64,000 nucleotides of DNA, taken from Betaproteobacteria bacterium. Its GTDB lineage: Bacteria > Pseudomonadota > Gammaproteobacteria > Burkholderiales > Usitatibacteraceae. The notes below the pieces were generated by a model. The model did no database searches. It was not told the origin of the DNA and worked only from the letters and a program-made list of their open reading frames with translations. This document shows, piece by piece, positions 31,752 to 40,419 of this stretch. Numbering within the stretch: position 1 is the first letter of the stretch; each line of letters opens with the position of its first letter. The stretch covers positions 62,001 to 126,000 of the forward strand of contig JADKJR010000006.1 in NCBI GenBank assembly GCA_016720925.1, written 5' to 3'. Both the position numbers and the translations under genes were made by a program.

Positions 31752-32882
31752 CTAAAGAATGACTCCGTACGGCCAGTTTTCCCGAACCACTTGCGCTGGC
31801 AGTTTTCGCAGCACCTCAATGGCAAACGCGGTGTCGGCCGCGGACAGCGCGTGCAAGGCGTGCGCGCGTAACAGTGTCTGCAAGGCCTTGCCGAACATCG
31901 GCGGATCGAGCATTTCGCCATTGAACTTGATTGCACCGCCGAGCAGTGCGTCGGCTTCGATGGCGGCTTTCAGGATCGCACTCTTGGTCTTGATGTCGGT
32001 GGGCGAGGGCGTATAGGCGACTTTGCAAGGGTGAATGTGCGAAGGATGAATGACCTGCTTGCCGGTCATGCCCATCGCGGATTCTTCACAGGCGTGGCCG
32101 TAGACCACGCGACTTTCTTCATCGCCGTGCAAGTCGAGCCAGCGACGCACGTCATTTGGTTCGACAAAATTTTCCGGCATAGTCGATTGCCCGATCAGCG
32201 TCTCCACGCCGCCGATGACGCCCTTACCGGCGATGCGCGCTTCAAACAACACCTGATTCATGAAATACGCGAGTTCCTTGGTCCAGTTGCGCGGCGTGAT
32301 CTGGATACCCATCGCCTTGGAAAAGTCATGGATACCAAACACCACATGCTTGACAGTCGAATACTGCATGAGGTCGGGCGCAATTTTCAGTGACTTGGGA
32401 TGCTCGATGATCGGCTGAATTGTCATACGGTGGTTGAGGCCCACCAGCAGGGCGGAGAGGTCGCGGATTTCCGGGGAGCCGTAGGCCTCTCCCGCCTTGG
32501 CCAGCATCACCACGTCGATGTGATCGGACAGATCGCGCACCATTTGCAAGTCTTTCTCATACTCTTCGGTGCGGAAGGGATTGATACGCACCGCAATCTG
32601 CACTTCCTTGCGTTTGTGCATGCCGGGCAACTCACGACGCAGCAGGTCGCGCGACATTTCCTTTTGGCGGCAGCCGTCTTCCAGATCAAAAATCAGCGTG
32701 TGGGAAGAGGTTCCCCAAGCGTGTTTCTTGAAGCGCTGCGACGCCTGTTCCAGATCTTCGTACAGGCCAAGGGCGGGCGCGTATTTGACCGGCGGGTAGT
32801 AGATCTGAATGCCTGGCCAGTAATCGCCCAGCATGTCGGCGGACACGGTATTTGGGAGCGCCTCGGCTTGTGCGTGTTTCAT
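31752..32882 (-). CDS. HpcH/HpaI aldolase / CitE-like lyase
   Basis: A 376-residue protein of the CitE/malyl-CoA lyase superfamily. Conserved elements are IFDLEDGC (substrate-binding Asp/Glu), VRINPFRTEEYEKD (Arg), PIIEHPKSL (metal Glu) and VFGIHDFSKAMG (metal Asp). It is longer than classical CitE and closer to malyl-CoA or methylmalyl-CoA lyase-like proteins. It probably acted together with the adjacent CoA ligase on a CoA thioester. Two palindromes at 32963-32994, about 80-110 bp upstream of the start, may be its operator. Confidence 0.8.
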   Translation of the reverse strand: MKHAQAEALPNTVSADMLGDYWPGIQIYYPPVKYAPALGLYEDLEQASQRFKKHAWGTSSHTLIFDLEDGCRQKEMSRDLLRRELPGMHKRKEVQIAVRINPFRTEEYEKDLQMVRDLSDHIDVVMLAKAGEAYGSPEIRDLSALLVGLNHRMTIQPIIEHPKSLKIAPDLMQYSTVKHVVFGIHDFSKAMGIQITPRNWTKELAYFMNQVLFEARIAGKGVIGGVETLIGQSTMPENFVEPNDVRRWLDLHGDEESRVVYGHACEESAMGMTGKQVIHPSHIHPCKVAYTPSPTDIKTKSAILKAAIEADALLGGAIKFNGEMLDPPMFGKALQTLLRAHALHALSAADTAFAIEVLRKLPAQVVRENWPYGVIL

Positions 32883-32962
32883 TTTTTATCTCCAGTGGCC
32901 GGGGTTGGATTTGGGCAGCCGGCAACGATTCAAAGTTACACCCAATGCTGCGGCGCGTCAAT

Positions 32963-32994
32963 ATGTCTTATAAAAGACATAAGATATCTTTATG
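32963..32994. promoter_or_regulatory. Two adjacent palindromes, candidate operator
   Basis: ATGTCTTATAAAAGACAT (32963-32980) has 7-bp arms around a 4-nt centre, and CATAAGATATCTTTATG (32978-32994) contains the perfect palindrome AAGATATCTT. They overlap in a 32-bp AT-rich block in the divergent gap between the CitE-like gene and yjcH. This looks like the operator of a GntR/FadR-type repressor; the protein is not in this window. The rest of the 332-bp gap holds the shared element at 33011. Confidence 0.5.
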
Positions 32995-33010
32995 CGATAA
33001 TCGCGCCTCT

Positions 33011-33043
33011 GTAAGCGTGTTGTCAGCTTGCCGGGTTGTAATG
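33011..33043 (+). promoter_or_regulatory. 33-nt element shared with the acs promoter, yjcH-actP copy
   Basis: It consists of GTAAGCGT, 2 nt, TGTCAG, 10 nt, TGTAATG. It is 26/33 identical to 37935-37967 upstream of acs, in the same orientation, and ends 171 nt before the yjcH ATG. Candidate regulator site for the acetate genes. Confidence 0.6.
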
Positions 33044-33214
33044 AGCGCGCCGTGAGCTGAGCCGCGCGTTGTGCAGTGCGCATTTCATGGCCCGGACTTG
33101 CGCGTATCCTGCAATGGCTTCGCCCGCAACAAGATCATCCGTAACGTCGAAATCCGCTACGACATATATGTGCCCAGTACACGTCTCAACCTGTAAACAA
33201 CGAGGAGCCTCACG

Positions 33215-33523
33215 ATGAGTGATTCAATAGTGGCCAGAATTGAAGCCAATCCGAAGTACCACGAACTGCGACGCAAACGCGGTTCATTCGGCTGGTTTCT
33301 TACCATACTGATGCTGGTGGTGTACTTCGGGTATATCGCCCTTATCGCGTTCAACAAGCCGTTTCTCGCGCAACCGATTGGCAACGGCGTGACCACGCTT
33401 GGTATACCCATCGGCATGGGCGTCATCATTTTCACGATCGTGATCACCGGCATTTATGTGCGCCGCGCCAATAGTGAATACGATCAACTCACGGCAGAAA
33501 TCCTTGAAGAGGCCTCCAAATGA
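33215..33523 (+). CDS. yjcH: YjcH-type DUF485 membrane protein
   Basis: A 102-residue protein of the DUF485 family with two membrane helices (FLTILMLVVYFGYIALIAF and MGVIIFTIVITGIYV) and a charged N-terminus (ANPKYHELRRKRG). It is usually encoded before the acetate permease ActP, as here, and may help its assembly or function. ACGAGGAGCC lies just upstream of the ATG. The stop overlaps the actP start (ATGA). Confidence 0.92.
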   Translation: MSDSIVARIEANPKYHELRRKRGSFGWFLTILMLVVYFGYIALIAFNKPFLAQPIGNGVTTLGIPIGMGVIIFTIVITGIYVRRANSEYDQLTAEILEEASK

Positions 33524-35247
33524 GATTTGCCATCAACGTACTAGCGGGCGTCGGCGCACTATTGGCGGCGGGGGCAGCCCTGGCTGCGGGCGCGGACATG
33601 GGCCAAGTCGACAAGCAGCCCACCAACTGGGTTGCCATCAGCATGTTCGCCGTCTTCGTGGTCGCCACTTTGTTCATTACCAAATGGGCGGCAGCCAGAA
33701 CCAAATCGGCTGCCGATTTCTATACGGCGGGCGGCGGTATTACCGGATTCCAGAACGGATTGGCGATCGCCGGGGACTATATGTCGGCCGCGTCTTTTCT
33801 CGGGATTTCCGCAGCCGTGATGGCCACTGGATATGATGGCCTGATCTACTCCATTGGCTTTCTGGTCGGCTGGCCGGTCATCACCTTCCTGATGGCGGAA
33901 CGTTTGCGCAATTTGGGCAAGTTCACATTTGCCGACGTCGCCGGCTACCGTTTTCAGCAAACACCGATCCGCGTGTTCGCGGCGTCGGGGACGCTGGTCG
34001 TTGTCGCGTTCTACCTGATCGCGCAAATGGTGGGTGCCGGTGCCCTGATCAAGTTGCTGTTTGGTCTGGACTACTGGGTCGCGGTGGTACTGGTTGGCGC
34101 GTTGATGATGGTGTACGTGCTGTTCGGCGGCATGACCGCCACCACATGGGTGCAGATCATCAAGGCCTGCATGTTGCTGGGTGGTGTGACGTTCATGGCG
34201 CTGATGGTGCTATCGCAGTACGGCTTCAGTCCCGAAGCGCTATTCGCGAAGGGCGTTGAAGTCCGGACCCAAATCGCCGCGAATGGCGGCAAGGATGCAA
34301 CGGAAGCGGCCAAAATCGGCCTGGCCATCATGGGCCCCGGCGGATTTATCAAGGATCCGATTTCAGCGATTTCATTCGGCATGGCATTGATGTTCGGCAC
34401 CGCCGGCCTGCCACATATCCTGATGCGTTTCTTCACCGTGCCCGATGCCAAGCAGGCACGCAAGTCCGTGCTCTGGGCCACGACCTGGATTGGTTACTTC
34501 TACGTGCTGATCTTCATTATCGGTTTCGGCGCCATCACCCTGGTGCTGACCAATCCGGAGTTCGCCGATACCGCCAAGGGCATCATCAAGGGCGGCGGCG
34601 GTTCGGCAAACATGGCGGCTGTACTGGTGGCCAAGGCGGTTGGAGGCAACGTTTTCTACGGCTTTATTTCTGCCGTGGCCTTTGCCACGATTCTGGCGGT
34701 GGTGGCCGGACTTACGCTTTCCGGCGCGTCGGCGGTCTCGCATGACTTGTATGCAACGGTGTTCAAGAAAGGCAAGGCGGATAGCGACTCGGAGCTGAAA
34801 GTTTCGCGCCTCACCACAGTTGCTCTTGGCATCGTTGCCGTGGCCCTCGGCATCGCGTTTGAAAAGCAGAACATTGCATTCATGGTGGCGTTGGCTTTTG
34901 CGATTGCCGCTTCAGCCAATTTCCCGGTGTTGTTCATGTCGGTGCTCTGGAAAGATTGCACGACCAAGGGTGCGGTCATCGGCGGATTCCTCGGGTTGAT
35001 ATCCTCCGTGGTGTTGACCGTGGTTTCACCCTCTGTATGGGAGGCCACGCTGGGCAATCCCAAGGGATCGGCATTGTTCCCGTATTCATCACCGGCCTTG
35101 TTCTCCATGACTATCGGGTTTGTCGGCATCTGGCTGTTTTCGATCCTCGATCGCAGTCCGCAGGCCGCTGAAGAGCGCGCAGCATTCAAGGCTCAACAAG
35201 TACGGTCCGAAACCGGCTTTGGTGCATCGGGAGCGTCCGGGCACTGA
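33520..35247 (+). CDS. actP: Cation/acetate symporter ActP
   Basis: A 575-residue sodium:solute symporter (SLC5) family protein with about 13 membrane helices after a cleavable-looking N-terminal hydrophobic segment (LAGVGALLAAGAALAAG). Conserved elements include DYMSAASFLGISAAVM near the sodium site and GTAGLPHILMRFFTV. It takes up acetate for the acetyl-CoA synthetase encoded nearby. It overlaps yjcH by 4 nt and is convergent with the exonuclease gene. Confidence 0.94.
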   Translation: MRFAINVLAGVGALLAAGAALAAGADMGQVDKQPTNWVAISMFAVFVVATLFITKWAAARTKSAADFYTAGGGITGFQNGLAIAGDYMSAASFLGISAAVMATGYDGLIYSIGFLVGWPVITFLMAERLRNLGKFTFADVAGYRFQQTPIRVFAASGTLVVVAFYLIAQMVGAGALIKLLFGLDYWVAVVLVGALMMVYVLFGGMTATTWVQIIKACMLLGGVTFMALMVLSQYGFSPEALFAKGVEVRTQIAANGGKDATEAAKIGLAIMGPGGFIKDPISAISFGMALMFGTAGLPHILMRFFTVPDAKQARKSVLWATTWIGYFYVLIFIIGFGAITLVLTNPEFADTAKGIIKGGGGSANMAAVLVAKAVGGNVFYGFISAVAFATILAVVAGLTLSGASAVSHDLYATVFKKGKADSDSELKVSRLTTVALGIVAVALGIAFEKQNIAFMVALAFAIAASANFPVLFMSVLWKDCTTKGAVIGGFLGLISSVVLTVVSPSVWEATLGNPKGSALFPYSSPALFSMTIGFVGIWLFSILDRSPQAAEERAAFKAQQVRSETGFGASGASGH

Positions 35248-35275
35248 TGCACACGTGATCCTGGCGGCCGGCGAA

Positions 35276-35938
35276 TTACTTGCCGGCGGCCAGGAGTTGT
35301 CGCAGCTTGACGAAGGCAAGCGCTGCCATCACTGCATCGTTCAAGGCGTCATGAGCATTTCGCAGCGGCAAATCGAGATCGTTCATCAAGGTCGCGAATC
35401 GCAGGTCGATGCGGCGGTCCTGCTGGTGCGTCGGTAATTGCCGGAATTTGTAGTCGTAGTACATCGCCGAGACTTCGTTCCGATGTTGCGGCAAGCCCAT
35501 ATCAACGCCCAATATCGGCGCAAGGGCCCGGTCAATCATGGCGATATCAAATTCCAGGTAGTAGCCAACAAGCGGACGACTGCCAATGAAATGCATTAAC
35601 TGCGTCATTGCGTCCTCGGGCGACAATCCCTGCGCGACATCCTGCTCGCGCAACTGGTGGATGCGCACGCTCTCGGCGGAGACGCGTCTTTCAGGGCGCA
35701 CCAGCAGTTCGAGGCGCTCACTGGTCATTACCCGGTTGCCAATGATGCGAACGGCGGCAATGGAAATGATCTCGTCGGTGTTTACGTTCAGGCCGGTCGT
35801 TTCGCAATCCAGCGCGACCCATTCATTCGCAGGCGGCGGCTCGAACATGAACCGAAAGAGCCTGTTCTCGAGGTGATAAAGCAGCCACTGCTTTTTCAGA
35901 TATTCGAACAAGTCAGCCGGGGACAACGTAGCCATCAT
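35276..35938 (-). CDS. DnaQ-like 3'-5' exonuclease (first acetate-locus cassette)
   Basis: A 220-residue exonuclease-fold protein of the DEDDh class. Exo I is DCETTGLNVNTDEI, exo II lies in LVGYYLEFDIAMID, and exo III is HDALNDAVMAALAF. It is much shorter than a DNA polymerase and is not the replicative epsilon subunit by context. The start ATG shares one base with the stop of the DUF294 gene (TGATG), so the two are translationally coupled. A second such pair lies at 40420-43097. Confidence 0.88.
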   Translation of the reverse strand: MMATLSPADLFEYLKKQWLLYHLENRLFRFMFEPPPANEWVALDCETTGLNVNTDEIISIAAVRIIGNRVMTSERLELLVRPERRVSAESVRIHQLREQDVAQGLSPEDAMTQLMHFIGSRPLVGYYLEFDIAMIDRALAPILGVDMGLPQHRNEVSAMYYDYKFRQLPTHQQDRRIDLRFATLMNDLDLPLRNAHDALNDAVMAALAFVKLRQLLAAGK

Positions 35939-37788
35939 CAAATCATGTCGAGGTGGTAACGTTGAGTCATCATCAGCTTGAAGCGCTTGACCACCCCCAG
36001 CGTATCCTTCAGTAGGTCGCGATCCAGGCTGCTCAGTTTTGACATCTGGATGCCGCCGGAAACCGGCCGGCCCATCGCGAGTTCCGACAGACCGACCTTG
36101 AGTTTGAGACCCATGAAGAAATGGAGGCTCTCGGTCAGGTCCGCGCCCATCGCTTCCGTCAGCTTGCCCGCAGTCACCAGCCCCTGAATGCGCGCCGCGG
36201 TGCCGAGGTCGTTCAGGCGCTGTTCAAGTGCCATGCTGCGAATGCCGTGCACCAGTGGAAAAATTCCGGCTTTCTTGAGATCCAGCACCTCTTCGTTCTG
36301 GTCACCCAGCGACAGCAGGCGATTCCACCACCCGCCGCTTTCGGCGAAGGAATTGATCGCCGACGCAAAACGGGCAAGCATCGCATCGCTGTGGGTCACC
36401 AGGGTAAAAACACCGCGCCGCACCTCTTCCAGAAGGCTGCCATCCCCGCACACCGTATGTGCATCGATAAAGATAGCGAGCGACATCAGGCTGTCCGGGG
36501 TCGGCATCACTAACCACTGTCGCGTCATTCGTGCGAATTCGCTGGCGGTCTGCCGCCAGACGGGATTGCTGACCATGATGTTTCCCGGGCAAAGGGGATA
36601 ACCAAAATCGCACAACGCGGCGGAGAACGCGTTGCAGATTTCCGCCAGATCCGCAGGCGGGACATAACCATCACGGAGAATCAGGCCATTGTCCTGGTCG
36701 GTTTTCAACAACTGCTCTCCGCGACCTTCGCTGCCCATCACAAACAGGCAACTGTTCGCGACCAATTCGGGTGGCGCGATCAACTGCCAGGTCCGTTCAA
36801 ACAGCCGGGCGTTGAGTTCCTGCACCAGCGTGGCGATCAGGCTGACCTTGGTGCCGCTCTGATGCAACAACGCAATCGAGCGGTTGATGTGTTGCGCCGC
36901 TTGCGCGAGTGTGGAGACATCATTCGCCTCGAGAATCTGGACGCTGATCAGGTACGAGTGATTCGAGAGAAAACTGAACAGATCCAGCGCCTCCAGAATG
37001 CCAACAATGCGCTCGCTATCGACGACGCCGTCGATATCCAGCTCGGAGACCACTACCCGGTGCACCCGCTTCCGGATCATGACGGCGAGCGCATCGCCAA
37101 GCTGGTCGGATGGCCGGACCGAAATCAGAGAAAAATTGGTGAGCTGCCGCACCGGCAGCTCGTGAAGCGGGGTTCCGCTCAGGATTGCGCGCTGCAAACC
37201 GGTGTGAGTAAAGATTCCCAGACGTGGTGGTTCAAAGGCATGGTCACGCACCAGGACAGTGGTGGTGCGTTCGGCTTGAAACAGTTTGACGATCGACACA
37301 ATGTCGGTATCGGCATCGACAAAATGGGCCGGTCGCAGAAATGCCTCGTCGACCCTTGCCATGGTCAGGGACTGTAGTTCGTGCTGGCTCTTTCGTTGTG
37401 AAATCGCGCTCAGCTTGTTCGACAGGTCCGAAAAGAGCATTGCACCAAAGGTCGCGTTGCTGGCGATCAGGCTGCTGACGGCTTTTTTCGCCAGCTGGTA
37501 CGCAACCACCTCTTCGGCGGCCACAAACCGGCTGCTGACCTTTTCCGCGACTAAACCGCGACCATCAAAACAGTCATTGACGCCGTAGAGGTTGATGACC
37601 TCACTGTCCTCGAATTGCTGCACCACGCCTTTGATGATGACAAACAGATGTGTCGGCTGAACACCCACGTCCAGAATGGTCTCGCCCGCACGAAAATACG
37701 CGATGTCGACGCTGTTGCGGACCAGCCTTTGCTCGTCGGGATTGAGGCTGTCGAAGGGTGATTCGGAAAAATTGAAGGCATTGGGCAT
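35938..37788 (-). CDS. cNMP-binding / CBS / DUF294 nucleotidyltransferase-like protein (first copy)
   Basis: A 616-residue protein. An N-terminal cyclic-nucleotide-binding-like domain (about 15-125; DLFVIIKG-type motif in THLFVIIKGVVQQ) is followed by a CBS pair (about 145-280), a DUF294 nucleotidyltransferase-like domain with FVMGSEGRGEQLLKTDQDNGLI (GS-x-G-R-x-E and D-x-D), and a DUF294 C-terminal substrate-binding-like domain. Such proteins are often found beside acs and actP. The nucleotide substrate and target are unknown. It is divergent from acs and coupled to the exonuclease gene behind it. Confidence 0.88.
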   Translation of the reverse strand: MPNAFNFSESPFDSLNPDEQRLVRNSVDIAYFRAGETILDVGVQPTHLFVIIKGVVQQFEDSEVINLYGVNDCFDGRGLVAEKVSSRFVAAEEVVAYQLAKKAVSSLIASNATFGAMLFSDLSNKLSAISQRKSQHELQSLTMARVDEAFLRPAHFVDADTDIVSIVKLFQAERTTTVLVRDHAFEPPRLGIFTHTGLQRAILSGTPLHELPVRQLTNFSLISVRPSDQLGDALAVMIRKRVHRVVVSELDIDGVVDSERIVGILEALDLFSFLSNHSYLISVQILEANDVSTLAQAAQHINRSIALLHQSGTKVSLIATLVQELNARLFERTWQLIAPPELVANSCLFVMGSEGRGEQLLKTDQDNGLILRDGYVPPADLAEICNAFSAALCDFGYPLCPGNIMVSNPVWRQTASEFARMTRQWLVMPTPDSLMSLAIFIDAHTVCGDGSLLEEVRRGVFTLVTHSDAMLARFASAINSFAESGGWWNRLLSLGDQNEEVLDLKKAGIFPLVHGIRSMALEQRLNDLGTAARIQGLVTAGKLTEAMGADLTESLHFFMGLKLKVGLSELAMGRPVSGGIQMSKLSSLDRDLLKDTLGVVKRFKLMMTQRYHLDMI

Positions 37789-37934
37789 GGTCGATGCCGT
37801 ACTCGGCTTGTCAAATAAATCGGGACTGACAGATGAAATTGAGATTGAGGGTGTTATTGGAAAATCGCTGGTCCGCGTCGATAATACCGCGAAATATTCC
37901 GCGCCGCGCGAGCTTTTCCGCGACCGTTTTTGTC

Positions 37935-37967
37935 GTAAGCGTACTGTCAGGTTTCCCGCGTGTAATG
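37935..37967 (+). promoter_or_regulatory. 33-nt element shared with the yjcH promoter, acs copy
   Basis: GTAAGCGT, 2 nt, TGTCAG, 10 nt, TGTAATG; a second TGTAATG follows at 37971. It ends 146 nt before the acs ATG, a similar distance to the yjcH copy. The rest of the 325-bp gap shows only a weak promoter candidate (TTTACC, 17 bp, TTGTAA) near 38000-38035. Confidence 0.6.
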
Positions 37968-38113
37968 GTGTGTAATGGAATTGGGCTGCGGGCGCTACAC
38001 TGTGGTTTACCGCGCCTGTACCATTCTGTTGTAAATTAGTCAGATAGAAGAACGGCTTCGTGAGCCCCGGAATCGACCCCGCCCGTTACCCGCACCGCAT
38101 ACAGGAGAATTGC

Positions 38114-40102
38114 ATGTCAACATCCATTGAATCCGTATCGACCGAGCACCGCATTTTCAACCCGCCGGAGGACCTCGTCAAACAGGCGGCGATTTCCGGC
38201 ATGCCTGCGTATCACGCCTTGTGTGCGGAAGCAGAAAAGGATTACAGCGGGTTCTGGGGCCGCCTCGGCCGCGAAACTCTTGCCTGGCACAAACCCTTCA
38301 CGCAAGTTCTTGACGAATCGAAGGCGCCCTTCTATCGCTGGTTTCATGATGGCGAGTTGAACGCGTCGTACAACTGCCTCGATCGCAACCTTGCCAACGG
38401 CAATGCCGACAAGGACGCCATCGTGTTTGAGGCCGATGACGGCAAGGTCACTCGAATCACCTACCGCGGGCTTCATCAGCGGGTTTGCCGGTTCGCCAAT
38501 GCGCTTCGCGCCAAAGGCATCAAGAAAAGCGATCGCGTTATCATTTACATGCCGATGTCGATCGAAGGCGTGATCGCCATGCAGGCATGTGCGCGCATTG
38601 GCGCCACACATTCCGTGGTGTTCGGCGGGTTCTCGGCAAAATCAGTGCAGGAGCGCATCATCGACGCGGGTGCCGTCGCGGTGATTACATCCGATGAACA
38701 AATGCGCGGTGGCAAGGCGCTGCCGATCAAGGCTATCGTCGACGAGGCCTTGTCGCTGGGCGGCTGCGATCACATGAAGACCACCATTGTGTATAAACGC
38801 ACCGGCAATCCAGTCAACATGACGGCCGGCCGTGATAACTGGTGGCATGATCTCGAAGGCGCGCAAAGCGACGCCTGCGAACCGGAGTGGGTCGGCGCCG
38901 AGCATCCACTCTTCATTCTTTATACGTCCGGTTCCACTGGCAAGCCGAAGGGCATTCAACATTCGACCGGCGGTTATCTGCTGTGGGCGCAGTTGACCAT
39001 GCAATGGACGTTCGACATCAAGCCGAGCGATTTATTCTGGTGCACGGCGGATATTGGTTGGGTGACCGGCCACTCGTACGTGGCGTATGGCCCGCTGGCA
39101 GCCGGCGCCACGCAGTTAGTGTTTGAAGGCGTGCCGACCTACCCGAATGCGGGACGATTCTGGGACATGATCGCCAGACACAAGGTGACGGTGTTCTATA
39201 CCGCACCGACGGCAATCCGTTCACTGATCAAGGCGGGCGAAGTTGACCCGAAAGCGCACCCGCGGAATTACGATTTGAAATCCCTGCGAATCCTCGGCAC
39301 AGTCGGCGAGCCGATCAATCCGGAAGCATGGATGTGGTATCACGAAAACATTGGCGGCGGCCGTTGTCCGATCGTCGATACGTTCTGGCAGACAGAAACA
39401 GGTGGCCACATGATTACGCCACTGCCGGGCGCCACGCCGCTGAAACCCGGTTCATGCACATTGCCGCTTCCCGGCATCATGGCCGCGATTGTCGATGAAA
39501 CGGGGCACGACGTGGAGAATGGCAACGGCGGCATTCTGGTGGTGAAGCGTCCGTGGCCATCGATGGTTCGCACGATCTGGGGCGATCCCGAGCGATTCCA
39601 GAAAACATATTTCCCCGAAGAACTGGGCGGGAAGTTGTACCTCGCTGGTGACGGTGCGGTGCGCGACAAGGAGCACGGCTATTTCACCATCATGGGCCGT
39701 ATCGACGACGTGCTGAATGTCTCCGGCCATCGTCTGGGAACCATGGAAATCGAGTCGGCGCTGGTATCGAATTCAAAGCTGGTCGCCGAGGCCGCGGTGG
39801 TTGGCCGGCCAGACGATATGACGGGCGAAGCGGTATGTGCGTTCGTGGTGCTGAAAGGCTCGCGACCGACGGGCGCCGAAGCCCTGGCGATCGCAAAAGA
39901 ACTGCGCGACTGGGTGGGCAAAGAGATCGGTCCGATCGCCAAGCCAAAGGACATTCGTTTTGGCGACAATTTGCCGAAGACGCGTTCCGGAAAAATAATG
40001 CGGCGGCTGCTGCGCTCCATCGCGAGAGGGGAAGCGATCACGCAGGATATTTCGACACTTGAGAATCCGGCGATTCTGGAGCAGTTGAAACAAAGCATGT
40101 AG
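38114..40102 (+). CDS. acs: Acetyl-CoA synthetase
   Basis: A 662-residue AMP-forming acetate-CoA ligase. It has the AMP-binding P-loop LYTSGSTGKPKG, the acetate-pocket and core segment DIGWVTGHSYVAYGPL, the hinge with GRIDDVLNVSGHRLGTMEIE, and the C-terminal PKTRSGKIMRR whose lysine is the acetylation-controlled residue in this family. The ATG at 38114 follows CAGGAGAATTGC, a good ribosome binding site, so an ATG-less leader upstream is rejected. It sits between two DUF294/exonuclease cassettes and shares a promoter element with yjcH-actP. Confidence 0.97.
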   Translation: MSTSIESVSTEHRIFNPPEDLVKQAAISGMPAYHALCAEAEKDYSGFWGRLGRETLAWHKPFTQVLDESKAPFYRWFHDGELNASYNCLDRNLANGNADKDAIVFEADDGKVTRITYRGLHQRVCRFANALRAKGIKKSDRVIIYMPMSIEGVIAMQACARIGATHSVVFGGFSAKSVQERIIDAGAVAVITSDEQMRGGKALPIKAIVDEALSLGGCDHMKTTIVYKRTGNPVNMTAGRDNWWHDLEGAQSDACEPEWVGAEHPLFILYTSGSTGKPKGIQHSTGGYLLWAQLTMQWTFDIKPSDLFWCTADIGWVTGHSYVAYGPLAAGATQLVFEGVPTYPNAGRFWDMIARHKVTVFYTAPTAIRSLIKAGEVDPKAHPRNYDLKSLRILGTVGEPINPEAWMWYHENIGGGRCPIVDTFWQTETGGHMITPLPGATPLKPGSCTLPLPGIMAAIVDETGHDVENGNGGILVVKRPWPSMVRTIWGDPERFQKTYFPEELGGKLYLAGDGAVRDKEHGYFTIMGRIDDVLNVSGHRLGTMEIESALVSNSKLVAEAAVVGRPDDMTGEAVCAFVVLKGSRPTGAEALAIAKELRDWVGKEIGPIAKPKDIRFGDNLPKTRSGKIMRRLLRSIARGEAITQDISTLENPAILEQLKQSM

Positions 40103-40117
40103 GGAAAATAGGTTAAA

Positions 40118-40177
40118 CACCAGCATTGGTGCGGGTTTCAGGGCAAAAATGCTCAGAAAGGCGCGCCAGTGCTTGGT
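40118..40177. repeat. Dispersed intergenic repeat, copy E (subtype I)
   Basis: The left arm CCAGCATTGGTGCGG and the right arm GCGCGCCAGTGCTTGG pair with a few G-U or mismatched positions. The core reads GGGCAAAAATGCTCAGAAA. It starts 15 bp after the acs stop and could act as its transcript end. Confidence 0.7.
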
Positions 40178-40210
40178 TTTACTTGTTGGGGCCGTCCATT
40201 GACCGCGAAT

Positions 40211-40317
40211 GCTGTCGCCCCGGATTTAGTCGGTGCCTAATTGCTCAATGTCGCAGTAAATTGGAACCACTTGGGTCGCGGGTACGACCGGTACGATAGA
40301 GTAAATAGAAGTTCCCT
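40211..40317 (+). repeat. Second repeat family (R2), copy 1
   Basis: It is similar over about 100 bp to the reverse complement of 50378-50530. Shared words are CCCGGATTTAGTC, CTCAATG, CAGTAA and TTGG close together, and the end TAAATAGAAGTTCCCT. The other end is less well kept. Together with copy E it fills the 317-bp gap between acs and the next gene. Confidence 0.65.
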
Positions 40318-40419
40318 GTTGGCTTTCACAATCCGGGAGCCATTTCCAAGTCGTTGCCAGCAATCAGTGCAATTTTTTGTCGATACACCGTTTCGAAATC
40401 TATTCAGGCGAATCCGGAA

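Noticed and set aside
35260..35294. Terminator between actP and the convergent exonuclease gene
   Set aside because: There is a 13-bp stem with one G-G mismatch, but it overlaps the exonuclease coding end and no T-run follows on either strand.
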